Positions 40,032 to 51,434 of a stretch of DNA of 64,000 nt are shown here, piece by piece. The notes under the pieces are model-generated. The model had not been told where the DNA came from and searched no databases. It was given only the letters and a program-made list of their open reading frames with translations. Position 1 is the first letter of the stretch. Every line of letters begins with the position of its first letter. Position numbers and translations under genes: made by a program. This stretch comes from Panicum virgatum (Eukaryota > Streptophyta > Magnoliopsida > Poales > Poaceae), in assembly GCF_016808335.1 (NCBI RefSeq), contig NC_053139.1, positions 41,908,464 to 41,972,463 of the forward strand. Reading direction: 5' to 3'.

Positions 40032-42997
40032 TTCCTATTTGTCGTCGAGGGTGGCGCTGATCTGCAACGCCTTGTCGTCGGAGTGGCTCGGATCGAGGGG
40101 CACCTTCTTGATACCCTCGGCGGGTTCGAAGCTCCCGGCGTGTCGGTGCATGGAGTCCAAGGCCTCGCTTGCCATTTTGTTGAGGGTGGCTGCGAGGGCC
40201 TCGTCCTCCGCTTGAGCTTCCGCGCGCTCGACGCACTCAACGTCGCACTCGTAGGCGTGCTCGAACGAAGAGCCGATGGTGATGACGCCCTTTGGACCCG
40301 GCATTTTGAGCTTGAGGTAGGTGTAGTTGGGGACGGCCATGAACTTGGCATAGCAAGGACGACCAAGGATGGCATGGTAGGATCCTCGAAACCCCACCAC
40401 CTCAAAAGTGAGTACCTCCTTGCGGAAGTTAGCTGCCGTGCCGAAGCAGACAGGCAGATCGATCTGGCCGAGGGGTTGGACTCGCTTCCCCGGCGCAACG
40501 CCATGGAATGGCGACTTGCTGGGGCGGAGCTTGTCCAGTCCGATCCCCATAAGCTCCAAGGTGTGGGCGTACATGATGTTGAGGCTGCTACCTCCGTCCA
40601 TGAGCACCTTGGAGAAGCGGGTGTTGCCGATGATGGGGTCGACAACGAGCGGGTACCGTCCCAGATGCGGGACGTAATCGGGGTGTTCCTCGCGGCCAAA
40701 GGAGATGGTATCCTTCGACCAGTCGAGGTAGGATGGCGTGGCCTTGGTGACGGAGAAAACTTCCCGGCGCTCGTGCTTGCGCTGCCGAGAAGTCAAGTTC
40801 GTCATTGCTCCTCCAAAGATGAAGAAGGTGTTCTCCACTGGGGGGAACTCGTCATCTCCACCTTTGTCGCCCGCATCCTTCTTCTTGTCTTCGTCGCGAT
40901 GCGCGACGCGGTTGTAATACTTCTTGAGCATTTCGCACTGCTCGAGGGTATGATTGACCGGGCCCTTGTGGTAAGGGCACGGCTTCTTAAGCATGTCGTC
41001 GAATTGGCCACCACCACCTCGAGGGGGGCCTCGAGGTCCTTTGCGGTCTGGGGCGGCAGCAAAGGCCTCCTCGGAGTCCTCTGCCTGCCCCGACCCGGGC
41101 TGGTTCGGCGGGACCGGCTTCTTTCCCTTCCTCCCCCGCTTCAGTTTCTTGGCGGGGGTATTGGACTTGACGTGGCTGCCCTCCGCGGGCGCATCGTCCT
41201 TGCGCTTGCTCGATTTGTCGTCGAAGATGGCATCAACAGCCTCCTCGCCGGTAGCGTAGTTGGTGGCAGCATCGAACAACTCATTGGTGCTGACGGGTCG
41301 GCTTCTCGCGAGCTCATGCACTAGGTTCCAGCACGTCGTACCCTCGAGGAAAGCGTTATTGACCTCGACGTGGGTGACGCTGGGGAGCTCGGTGCACTGC
41401 TTGGAGAAGCGCCGCACGTAGTCACGTAGGGACTCGCGGGGCTTCTGGCGACACCCTTTGAGCTCCCAGGAGTTCCCAGGGCGCACGTACGTGCCCTGGA
41501 AATTGCCCACGAAGATATGGACCAAGTCGGCCCAGTTATGGATCTGATCTGCGGGCAGGTGCTCGAGCCACGTTCGTGTGGCATCAGCGAGATGAAGAGG
41601 AAGGTTGCAGATGATGACCGCGTCCTCCGTCGCACCGCCTAGCTGGCACGCTAGGCAGTAGTCGTTTAGCCAGACTGCAGGGTCAGTCTCGCCCGAGTAC
41701 TTGACGAGGGTGTTGGGTTGTCGAAAGCGCGGGGGAAAAGATGCTGTTCGAATCTCCCGGCTGAACACCCGGGTGCCCGGAGGCTCCGGCGACTCACCCC
41801 TGTCGTGCTCGGGGTCGAAGCGTCTACCCCGTCGAGGGGTGTACCTCCTGCCGTCGATGACGTTGCGGGCGTCGCCGTCGCCAGCGTGCCCGCGAGTATC
41901 ACAGATTCGCTCCCTTACGGGAACTCTTCCGATGCGCTCGTGCACCGAGGGTGCCCTCGCACCGGGTGTTACGGCTGCCTTGCCCTTCCGTGCTGGTGGT
42001 GTGTGCACAGAAACCTCGCGGTCCTGGTGCGCAGTCCCGCCAGGCTGCTCCGGGGCCTTCGAGCGCATACGAGACGCAGAACTCTCAGCCTGCTGCACGG
42101 CAGCTTGCTCGATGAGCTCCTGTGCCTCACGGCGCAGGTTGCGGCCCGAGGGCGTCGACGGCTCAGGCATAGCTTGAAGTAGATAGGCCGCAGCGATGAG
42201 TTTTTCGCCGGCCGTTTGCAGTTCCGGAGATTTGTCGACGTCGTCGTCGGCCAGGATGCGCTCCCGGGCGACACGTCCCGCCGCCTGGGCGTGTGCACCA
42301 TGCGCGGTACGCTGCTGCTCGAGTGCAGCGCGTAGCTCCTGGGTTTGTTGACGCTGGTCGTCGAGCTTGGCTTGAAGCTCTTTGAGCTGCGCCAGCTGAG
42401 CTTGTCGCGCCGCCGAGCTTGACGAGGAAGGGGCTGCAGACGGGACCACCGGTTACTTTGCCCGCGCGTCCGCCCCGCGTCCCCGTCGTTGCTTGGGGCG
42501 TTGTCGTTCTGCTCGTCCGCAAGGTCCACCATGAAGCACTCCCGGGAAGGATCGAAATCCCTCTCGCTGGAGTCTTCGGAGCAGGTGAGGCAGTAAGCCG
42601 TCGCCAGCTGGAACGAGCGAAGAGCGTCGGGGTCGCGAACCCCGAAGTAGTCCTCGGCCTCCTTGGCCGTGAAGTTGTTCATGAAGAAGTTGACGTCGTC
42701 GGCGATCGAGCTTGCCGTGTCGGGGTAGGATTCGTCGAGGGACGACGCGATGAGGTTGCGGATCGATAGAAGATGATGACCCGGCAGATCCTCATACTCG
42801 GTGAAGTTAGTGCTGATTGAAGAGGCGTAGGTGCGAGCGGCAGTGTTGCGCATCCCGAAGGGGAAGGGCGAGGGCGGAGTCGAGCCCCCCTGGGAGGCAC
42901 TAGTGCCGCTGCAGATGATGGTGCCGGCGCAGATGACGCCGAGGCACGTGATGACAAAACGGTGGCCCCGTTGGCCGCGATGCTGAGTTGCGACAAT
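37857..42997 (-). mobile_element. second Tat/RIRE2-like Ty3/gypsy element, both ends missing
   Basis: The minus-strand order is gag with protease, reverse transcriptase, RNase H and archaeal-type RNase H. It ends in the linker before integrase (HKRNPSGVLQRCI), where the LTR of the other Tat element begins at 37856. Integrase and 3' LTR should lie on the far side of that element but are absent. At the right, gag-upstream sequence runs directly into the Ulp1-gene intron at about 42997, without a 5' LTR. Confidence 0.8.
40035..42853 (-). pseudogene. gag and protease of the second Tat element, one frameshift
   Basis: An N-terminal frame (from 42853: RNTAARTYASSISTNFTEYEDLPGHHLL.., FMNNFTAKEAEDYFGVRDPDALRSF) shifts near 42450 into the long frame 42449-40035 (804 codons). 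That frame contains a coiled coil (LAQLKELQAKLDDQRQQTQELRAALEQQ), the gag fold (LVKYSGETDPAVWLNDYCLACQLGG, RTWLEHLPADQIHNWADLVHIFVGNFQGTY), a CxxH..H..C knuckle (CPYHKGPVNHTLEQCEML) and a protease-like domain (FSKVLMDGGSSLNIMYAHTLELMGI). The protease has DGGS rather than DTG, as is usual in this RIRE2-like group. It stops at a TAG near 40035. Confidence 0.8.
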
Positions 42998-43450
42998 AAA
43001 AAAACTGAGCTGGAAGTAATATTAACTTACATATTGGTCTGCTTTGGAACTGCAGTGTCCACAAGCTCATAATCGTCTATTGCATAGTCACTATCACCAT
43101 AATAGATATTCCACAAGAATTTTATTCCAGACAATACTTTGTTGCAGCATTCAGCCAGTTTTGGATCTCCCAAAGTCCTCAAAGAGTCAATAAGTTCAAA
43201 CCTTTCGTTCCGCAAATTAAGCACAATCATGAAATAATGGCCTGAGTGTGCATCATCCTGAACCAACTTCTGCAGAATAGGGAAGAATATCTGTGTGTTT
43301 TTTCCACAACAAGTTAGATGACTGAAAAAAGAGAGAAGCGATACTATAAAAGAAAGGAAAAAAGGTGCGCACATACCAACTGTCGGTGGTGTAGGTTATT
43401 TGTATCCTTTTGGAATGCATGTGTAACAGCAGCCATACCAGTTTGGTTAT

Positions 43451-44835
43451 TGTCGGTGTCCCGACCCGGGGGGCCCGGATCCCAACTAATAAATGCTGCG
43501 TGTTTTCTCGTCCCAGATGATGATGCAAGAAGCAACACAGTAACGCACGGTTTATCCTGGTTCCGGCCACGGGCCGTACGTCCAGAAAAAAGGGGGTGTG
43601 CGAGGGCACTGTATTATCTTGCACCCGGAGTGCTTGCAGTAGGGGATACAAGCAAGGCGAGAGAGGGAGGGAAGCTCCCAAGTCTCTGCTAGGAGTGGGG
43701 TCAGTTGAGATGAATGCTTAGTAGTCCTTGAACGTCCTCTTGGAAGAGAGAAGCCAGAGAGACCAGACAGACTAGAGCCCGCTAATGGGAGCCCGCCTCC
43801 TCCTTTTATAGTCACAAGGAGGGACGGCGTACATGAGTGGGGCATGGAAGTCGCCGTCCTCCCCTGAATCGCGGGGGTACAGTGGTCGGACACTGTAGGA
43901 AGTACACTGTGGGAATGTGGCGCGTGTCACAGTCATCCTGGATATCGTCCTTGGTCCTGCGAAGATCGTGCCGGTCGTCCTGCCAGCCCCTGCAGGTGGC
44001 GTGGTCGTCGCTGGTGCATGGTCTTCTATATGTGGCGTGGTGGCATTCGGTGGGCCCTTCAGACTAGGGTCCTGCATGCACCAGCGGTAGTGGTGGCACG
44101 CGACGGCCCCAGACCCCCTGGTCGGAGTGCGGGCGTGCACACTAGAAGGTCCGGGGACACATGGAGGTCCCGGGCTCCTAAAGGGGGGAGGGCCGGGGCT
44201 CCGTCCGTGTGCGCTGAGCGCTCCGCTCGAGAGGACACGTGACGTCGCCGGACCCCTTCCCCAGTGGGAGGCGAGTCCGGATGGTCGGTGTCGGCAGAAC
44301 AGTAACGGGAGCAGTGCTGAGCCCGTCTTGTCTCACGTCGCATGTCCCACAGTGTCGCTACAGCCTTCGGGATGGCGGAGCGGTGACCGAAGTTAGCGGA
44401 TGGGACCCCGGTCACATCCACTGTGGGAGTGGCGGCCTGACGCCGTCTGTCCTGGGCGTCGTGGCGGAGTGGCTGGCCTTTAATGCCTCCGTACGGCGAG
44501 TGGTTGGGCAGCGGGGCTGTTTGTCCCTTGTGCCGAGGGGTGGCCTCGAGCGAGGCGGAGATGGCTTACCCGCTCGAGGGTAGATTCGCTACCCTCGAGC
44601 GAGGCGGAGATTGTCCGGCGGGCCCGAGAGGAACCCTCGAGCGAGGCGGAGATCGTTCCGCGGGTTCGAGGGGGATGTGAATGGGCCGCACGCTGGGCTC
44701 CGTTGAGTCCTTTCCTTTCTTCCAGGTTGGAAGGAGGCCGTGGGCCTTTGTGGGCCCAGTTGTCTTAATATGTGTTTGCGTTTTAAAGCGATCTTAGTAC
44801 CCCGATTAGGGTGTCCCTAATCGTGGTACCCGATA
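43451..44835 (-). mobile_element. solo LTR, RIRE2/Dasheng-like, with perfect 5-bp TSD
   Basis: The LTR is 1385 bp, TGTCGGTGTCCCGACCCGG at the left and ..GGTACCCGATA at the right, flanked by GTTAT on both sides (43446-43450 and 44836-44840). On the minus strand it starts TATCGGGTACCACGATTAGGG, like grass RIRE2-type LTRs (TGTCGGGTACC..) with the first G changed to A. Tandem CTCGAGCGAGGCGGAGAT words lie near 44540-44650. There is no internal element sequence, so it arose by LTR-LTR recombination. It sits inside the Ulp1-like gene. Confidence 0.88.
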
Positions 44836-46037
44836 GTTATTTTGCAAAAGAGTCTGCATGGGGGTTTGTGACAAAAAATGTAAATGTTGCTGCTGTTTTT
44901 ACCAGGTAAAGCAAGAGGGAAAAGAAAAAAAATGAAGTGCTCTACTTACTGTAACATATAGCGGCATGACGAATCTGGTGGCACCCCTTTTCTTCTTGCC
45001 ATTTAGCACATAGATGCCAACCTCTGCGATAGTGTTTTTCAACTTCCCACCTGGTTTTACAGAGTCCACCAAATCTACCAACACAGCAAAAGTACCGAGG
45101 TAATTGATTATGAGTGCCCTGCAACAAAAGCAAAAAAGAATTTCTTTGTGAGATGAAACCAAATGTAATTAAAAGAGGAAGTAGTAGGGGATGTACAGAT
45201 GCAAAGGGGGAGTACGGATGTCCAAAAATACCTCTTATCTCTGGTCCTGGTAGACCTAATACATGTGCAGACAGCATCGTACGTCTTTGCCATAGCCCTG
45301 CTGCATTTGAGCGATATCTTTGGACCAGCTTCAGCATATGGAGACTGAAGTGCTGCGCCCCTTTTGAATATCCTAGTTGGTGGAGGAATGTAGTTAGGTG
45401 TAACAGATGAGTCAGGGTCTGTTCTCAGCGCTTGGGCGCTAGCTGTCCTTGATGGCCCAATATCAATTGGCTTGCTTGTGGATGGTACTACACATGGTGG
45501 TGTATCTTGAAGAGCAATCTTGAGCTTTGCCTTTGCTTGTCTATTAATCTCAATAGCTTCGGCTTTCCATTGATGAAACACCTCCTCTGGTAGGCCATCT
45601 AGTGACCATGTGGACCCATAATCTAAGAGAGAGATACAGAAAAAAAGGGAAATGCACAATTGATATTGCAGTCGCATTACATGTTTTGGGGAAAAAACAG
45701 CAAATTTGGGAATGAAAAAACTACCAAGATGAATCTCATTATTTTGCCAATTAAAATACACATAAAATGTTTTGGCGTATGAGGGGAATACCAAGTGGTG
45801 TGTTTTTGGTGTTTGATGTGCCAAACATTGCAGCAGATCTGACTGTCGCTTGGTTGGGGCCTAATGCACTTGTTCCTTTGCCATCATCTAGAGAGAGAGC
45901 ACGGAAAAAATGAGGGGGTATACAAATCTGATTATGAATATCTGAAAATATTAACTTTGGGAATAAAAATGTCAAATGGAACTCATTATTTTGCCTATTC
46001 AAGGACACAAAAACTGCCTAATCAGGACTTTTTGAGG

Positions 46038-46038
<1 letters not shown>

Positions 46039-46071
<33 letters not shown>
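46039..46071. repeat. G33 homopolymer
   Basis: A run of about 33 G in an intron of the Ulp1-like gene. The length is probably approximate. Confidence 0.85.
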
Positions 46072-46072
<1 letters not shown>

Positions 46073-48469
46073 GGACATACCAAGTGGTGTGATTGGAGTG
46101 TTGATTGTGTGACACATCACAGCAGCTATGGCTGGCACTTGTTTTTGGTGAGATCGACTTGTTCCTTCGCCGCGTGGGGTCAGCTCTTCAATTTCTTCCA
46201 TAATATTAAAACTGGGAGAGGGAAATCCCAAGAACTACTCTTGGCAACACTAGCTGAGGTTGCAGGACTTTTACCCCTTGAAGTGCAACCTTCATCCATG
46301 TTTTTCGCCGTGGCAGCTTTTCCCTTATCACTCAAGTCAGCATGCTGCCCTGCCTTTGTTGGGATGTCGGGTAGCTTCAACTTTGAGCGTAAGGTGTTCA
46401 TATTGCCTGGTTTGTTAGCTTCTTTGACTTCAGATTCCTTGTTCTGCGCTGCTTGCTTCGTGCCTCCAATGCTGTTAGCACGACCTCCAGTGTCGAGCCT
46501 GCTAGTTTTGGATTGAGCTGATTGAATTTCCTTTAACCACGTGCTAAGTGGGGCGAGATCATCGCTGTCTTCTTCTTTGTCTCGACCATCTTCATTCTCG
46601 GCTCCTTGGTCTGAAACCCCATCTTCGCTGCTGCTGATCCATTCTTCTTCTTCTTCATCTTCTGCATAGTCAGAATCTTAGTCGGTCTCTTCTTCGTCAA
46701 CTTCAGGTTCCTCCTCCGCTTTGCCATCATCAAGCTCCTATGGGACCGTCCTCCTCCGCTTCGATCTTCTCAAGTTTGATGTGGCTGGGTCTTGTACAGC
46801 AGATATTTCATGTATAAATATGCCGAGCATGTCTGTCACTCCACTTAGGACTTTGCTTACAGCAGCTACAATGTCTCTCTTTTTCTACAGAACATTGTAG
46901 TAAAAGAAATTGCTAAGATGATCATTACTAAATTGTTGATGCATGTTAACAGAATCTGCTTGCGAAAAGTATTTGGAAAAAGGATTTACACACCTCAATT
47001 GCCATGTGATGAGGGACTTTTGATGCTACAAAGGTATGCACATCATCCATGTGGAAAAAAGAATCTTGAGCCACCGAATGTCTTGCTGATTTAAGCTTTG
47101 GGAAAAAAAATGTGACGCCATGAATTTCTTTGGATAGAAAAAAGGTGGCAGTGTGATGGTGTGGAAGAAATAGAAAATGTACCTTCAGCTTGCCGAAAGA
47201 ACCATCACGGTTTCTGTCCAGCCTAATCACCTTGTCCAAAAGTTGCCTAGACCATGCAGCAATCCTGGGCTTGTCATCAGGGATATGTGCGTTGCTAACG
47301 ACTAGGGAATCTGCATATAGGATCTGCAAAAAAAGAAGAAAATGTAAAAATTCAGAAAACAGGTGGAGGGGTAGGTGTGTGGTAGAAAGAAGTGATTGCA
47401 GTATGGGGGGGTGAGTGAAAAAAACTTACAACAAGTAGAAGGAGGCATCCCCTCACACAAAATTTCTTGTTTAAATTTCTATGGGCTTCTTTGAGCTGCT
47501 CAACCACAAATTGACACCAATTCAGTTTCTTCACACTTTTAAGGTCAACCAATGCTGGATAACACCTTGGACTGATTCCCAAGCTGGTTGGAGGACACAG
47601 GAATGTTGACACAGCAATCATCAGAAAAGATCTCAAAAAGTCTTCATTTGCGGACTTGTTTTTCTTTATCCTCTCCATAATTTCCTCAATCTTTGGTGCT
47701 GAACCATGGATAATGTCATACTTATTCTGCATGAAGTTAATAGCATCGACATCCAGCTCATACTTCACTTGATCACCCCCGCTTGGTAAATCTAGGATGT
47801 CGGCAACAGCTTTTGTTGTGACAGCAAACCCCTCCCTGGAAACACCAGCTCTGACCTCTCAGAATCAAAACAATCCACAAAGAGCCATGAAGCAAGACCC
47901 GTCGGCATAGTGGAGCAGGATATCTTTAGCAGACCATCGAAATTCACTTCCTCTATCATCTTGCGTTGTGGACCTGTCAAACTTGGATATAGCTTGACAA
48001 GCCTGGCAAGCGATGCTCTGTTTCTTCGGGACTACAGAAAAATGAAAAAAACAATATTAGTTATTTAAAAGGCCGAACTCATGGGTAGAGAAAATGAACA
48101 TGATTCTTTGCCTACTGTTACCTTAAAATATGCCTAATAAAGGTATGGAAACTTGCCAATATCAAACCATGTTATCGACATATATAAAAAAGGATGGCTA
48201 AGCAAAATAGAGAGAAAAGTAGTGCACCTCCATATTGGATGGTTGGGCGCGGCCTTGTTGCCGCTTCTGCCCTCTTGCCATTGTAACAAAGTTAGAGAAA
48301 ACCCTGCACATTATTAATGAAAAATATTAACTGATGCAGATTTAGTTGTAAAAGTGGGAGACATAAAAATACCATAACCCCGATCAACTTGGACAGAAAT
48401 GGATTCATGCATCTAAAACAAAAAGGACGGTGGGGGAGGGGGTGTAAAAACAGAAGAGGCAATTATGTT

Positions 48470-48905
48470 ATTTGTGCTTGGGCAATTATAAATGAATGCT
48501 GACGCAATTATAGCAAACAACTGGCAAATTCGATCGTTGTATGAAAAATGGATGTGCTACTTAAGACGAGGCTTGCTTGTTATTCTACAAGACTACAACA
48601 AAAAATACAGAAGCTAGCGCACATGGGCCGTGATCCACTTTTGTTTGGAGTTATCAAGCAGTCATTATTCTTGCAACAACAAAAAAAGAAGATAACTCTG
48701 ATGTACTTGCAAAATAAAATGTTTGGTATGCTTGTGTGGAACCCCAGAAGTAAGAAAAAGGAAATTACATTGTTTGAGCTTAGGCAATTATAAATCATTT
48801 TTCATGCAAATATACCTGAAAACTGACCACTTGATTATTGCATACAGAAAAATGAATTTGTTGCTTACCACAACGGCTTGCTTGTTATTCTACGAGACTA
48901 AAACC
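48470..48905. repeat. diverged tandem duplication of about 300 bp
   Basis: The blocks TTTG(T/A)GCTT(G)GGCAATTATAAAT and AAAAATG(G)A..GGCTTGCTTGTTATTCTAC(A/G)AGACTA occur near 48470-48595 and again near 48775-48900, in the same order. The 62-kb copy of this region starts at the boundary of the second unit and lacks the first. Confidence 0.6.
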
Positions 48906-50234
48906 TACAAATCACACTCTAGCATAGACAGACTGTGATCCACTTTTGTTGAAGCTATATATAAACATACTTGAATGTAGTGTGCATGTGGGGGTATTGC
49001 TTCTATTTCCATGTATCTAGTGTGTGAAAACACCCCCCTTGTGGCGGGATACAGTCAAGTTTGGGAATCACCAAATTCGGAAGATGCTGCCCATTCCCCC
49101 AAAATCCTACGCTTCCAGACCACTAACCCACGTATTATTGTGGGTGTGAGAGAAAAAAATAGCAGCACCCCTAATTCTCTGCTTTGAGCCACACATCCCC
49201 CGAATCCTAAACAAATTCTAGGTGCTGCTGTTGGTAATGCTGAAAAATCACCCCCTCTGATTATGAACCTACACTTCCGCTGCATCAAACCCTAGAATAT
49301 AAACTGCACAAATCAAAATCATATGTGGGGGGGGGGGTGCGAGCTAAAACAATCATCACTCCAAACGCAATGCAGAGCCTGAACCCAAAAAAAATGCAGG
49401 GGCTCCGTGGGCAGAGGGTTGGGGAATGGAGAGAGGGGGGAGACTCACTTAGCCTGCCGTCTGAGATTTCCACTCGCCGCACGCACGTATGCTCCAGCAC
49501 AGGGGAATGCCTCTGATCGCTCGCCGCTAAAATCCAAAAAACCATAGCACATCAGACAAAAGCGCGGCGGATAGGGGGAGCATCGATTAGGACAAACAGG
49601 GGGAGCCGTGGGGCTTCAATGCGTGCGCGGGGGGGGGGGACAAGAGGGGGAATGCACACCTTGACCTGATCCAGTGATTCCGCGCACGAGCGACCCCCCT
49701 CCTCTCACTGGTCGGCGCAAAAATGAGACCAAAAACCCCATCAGAGAAGCATCAGAAAAGGGGCGAATGCGCGTGTGTGTTGGGGATGAATCGCTCACCT
49801 CGCCGAGGGTACTGCACCGCGGATTCAGCTGGGCGCCATGGCGACGGGGAGCGAGGAATTGGGAGGAGGAATCACCGGGCGATTGCGAGAGAGGAACGAA
49901 CCCTAGAGAGAGAGGGGTTGAAGGAAATGAACAGGCACGCGTCCTGATGTTTTGAATAAATTTCTTCACGCCCTCCTCCCTTCTGGAATATGGGACCATC
50001 CCAGTCAGGTGCCGCTCGTGCGTCCGGGGCCCTCTGTGTCGTTGGATTGAACGTGGACGCTGGATGAAAGCGGCCGTGCGGTCGGACAATCGTACGGCCA
50101 GCTGTATTGGAGTCATTACCATAAACAAAACGGTGGGGCCGCCGCGGGGGAATACGACCCCATAAAAAACGGAATACATGAATACAAGGAGAGAGGGTGC
50201 TGGCACATATCGCGAGACGGCGAAACCTGCGGCT
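48601..50234. repeat. direct repeat copy 1 (5' region of the Ulp1-bearing transposon)
   Basis: It matches 62365-64000 nearly base for base. Read leftward it has the form of a transcript leader: CTCTCTCTAGGGTTCGTTCC near 49915, a strong donor CTCGGCGAG|GTGAGCG near 49800 and a further one near 49450. It probably holds non-coding first exons of the Ulp1-like gene. No coding exon was recognised. Confidence 0.85.
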
Positions 50235-50289
50235 GGGATATGCTCAGCTCAGCATGTACAAGAAGAAGAAGAAGATGTCTGACCTAATC

Positions 50290-50368
50290 TTCCCGCTCAG
50301 TTCAAGTCCTCAAGAACCATACAATGAATGCCCAGTACTACTCTGCATTATATTTTGTGTGTAGTGAG
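50290..50368. repeat. segmental duplicate B, left block
   Basis: It matches 16421-16485 (CTCAGTTCAAG..ACAATGAA..GTACT/GTACC..TTATATTTTGTGTGTAG). The hAT derivative inserted at its right edge. Confidence 0.7.
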
Positions 50369-50929
50369 CAGGGTTTTATTTCCCAACCGGTTTCCGGTAA
50401 CCGCCGGGCTCCGGTTCCGGTTTACCGGACCGGTTTGACCGGTTACCGGTGGAAACCGGTTGAATTCAAATCCAAATTCAAATAAATTCAAATTTTCCCG
50501 TGCAACCGGTTCCGACCGGTTTACCGGCCGGTTTGACCGGTTTGAAATTCAAAAGCTCCCGTGCAACCGGTTTACCGGCCGGTTTTACCGGTTTACCGAC
50601 CGGTTTGACCGGTTTACCGGCCGGTTTGACCGGTTTGATCGGTGGGCCTTCATGGGCCGGTCCATTTTTTTCTTTTTCTTTTTTGATTTAACTTTAAATT
50701 CCCACAAACTATACTAAATGAATGAATTTTTGAGAAAATTTGACACCATTAGATTCATCACACCTTGAAGTATTTTTAGGAATTTTTTGGGAATTTTTCA
50801 TTTTTTGAATTCAAATTTAAAATTTGAATTTTGGCCGATTGGGTACCGGCCGGAACCGGAACCGGACCGGACCGGTTTGACCGGTAACCGGTCAAACCGG
50901 ACCGGTTCCCACCGGTTTGGTTAACCTTG
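50369..50929 (-). mobile_element. non-autonomous hAT derivative (561 bp) of the element at 2030-6607
   Basis: It is flanked by a perfect 8-bp duplication GTAGTGAG (50361-50368 and 50930-50937). Its left end CAGGGTTTTATTTCCC matches the right end of the full element, and its right part (AT-rich block near 50690-50840, then GGTTAACCTTG) matches that element's left end, so it lies inverted. The interior is ACCGGT/CCGGTTTGACCGG repeats with no transposase sequence. It is a typical internal-deletion derivative that the intact transposase could recognise. Confidence 0.9.
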
Positions 50930-50965
50930 GTAGTGAGACGGATCGATTTGTCCAGATGTCCCGGT

Positions 50966-51111
50966 AGGAGTGCAAAGAGGTGACCCCCTTAGATACACCT
51001 CCAACTCCCCTTAGATACACCTCCAACTCTTTTTAGTTCAAAATTTATTTTACACTATTTCGAACTAAAAAGGGTTGGAGGTGCACCTAAAGATCATCAA
51101 GTTGCACCTCT
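50966..51111. mobile_element. 146-bp hairpin MITE with 10-bp TSD
   Basis: It is flanked by ATGTCCCGGT (50956-50965 and 51112-51121). The arms ACCTCCAACTCTTTTTAGTTC and GAACTAAAAAGGGTTGGAGGT pair. The left arm contains a 23-bp unit (CCCTTAGATACACCTCCAAC) repeated twice. The TSD length suggests a Mutator-type transposase. Confidence 0.6.
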
Positions 51112-51121
51112 ATGTCCCGGT

Positions 51122-51434
51122 CATTGCCCCTCTCACAAGCATGGTACAGTTATTAACATATATAAGTGATGACACAGTAAATCATTTAGTATATATAATG
51201 GTATTAATTCATGATCACACAACAATGCAAGTAAGTAGGTTACAAGCTCCCATTATTTACCACCACCCAAGAATACATATAAGTGGCAGCTTATTCAACT
51301 CATACGGAGTAGCGGTATGTAGGACGAGTTAAAAATAAATAGCCAAGCAACAAGCACACACACACTGCACGCGACACTCACGCTCATGCAGTGCATCCCG
51401 GGCATGGTGGTGTTCTGCATACGCGCGCGCGCGC
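51122..51434. other. intergenic, 3' flank of the secreted-protein gene
   Basis: AT-rich with a (CA)n and (GC)n stretch near 51355-51430. It probably holds the 3' UTR of the leftward gene. Nothing else was recognised. Confidence 0.45.

Larger units (their letters stand above)
43027..48281 (-). pseudogene. transposon-borne Ulp1-type (C48) SUMO-protease gene, broken
   Basis: The gene is read leftward from an ATG at 48281 (MARGQKRQQGRAQPSNME, then an intron). Later exons encode LPTGLASWLFVDCFDSERSEL, FAVTTKAVADILDLPSGG (after a frameshift near 47820), ILYADSLVVSNAHIPDDKPRIAAWS, an acidic Ser-rich linker with two stops (near 46738 and 46680), LGTFAVLVDLVDSVKPGGKL and finally GHYFMIVLNLRNERFELIDSLRTLGD. 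The last carries the catalytic His and Asp of Ulp1 proteases. The exon with the catalytic Cys should follow the donor at 43027 but is missing, replaced by retrotransposon sequence at about 42997. A solo LTR splits the gene at 43451-44835. Such genes are carried by Mutator-like elements in grasses (Kaonashi type), which is the likely source. Confidence 0.72.

Noticed and set aside
41700..42180. Plus-strand ORFs opposite the second Tat gag
   Set aside because: They are antisense shadows of a clear gag frame. No PMD or other extra-ORF domain is visible in them.
43318..44680. Plus-strand ORFs in the 43-44.7 kb region
   Set aside because: They fall inside the solo LTR and lack any retrotransposon or host domain.
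46039..46071. G33 tract as a functional quadruplex element
   Set aside because: It lies in an intron of a pseudogene, and the length of such a run is unreliable in assemblies. There is no reason to assign a function.
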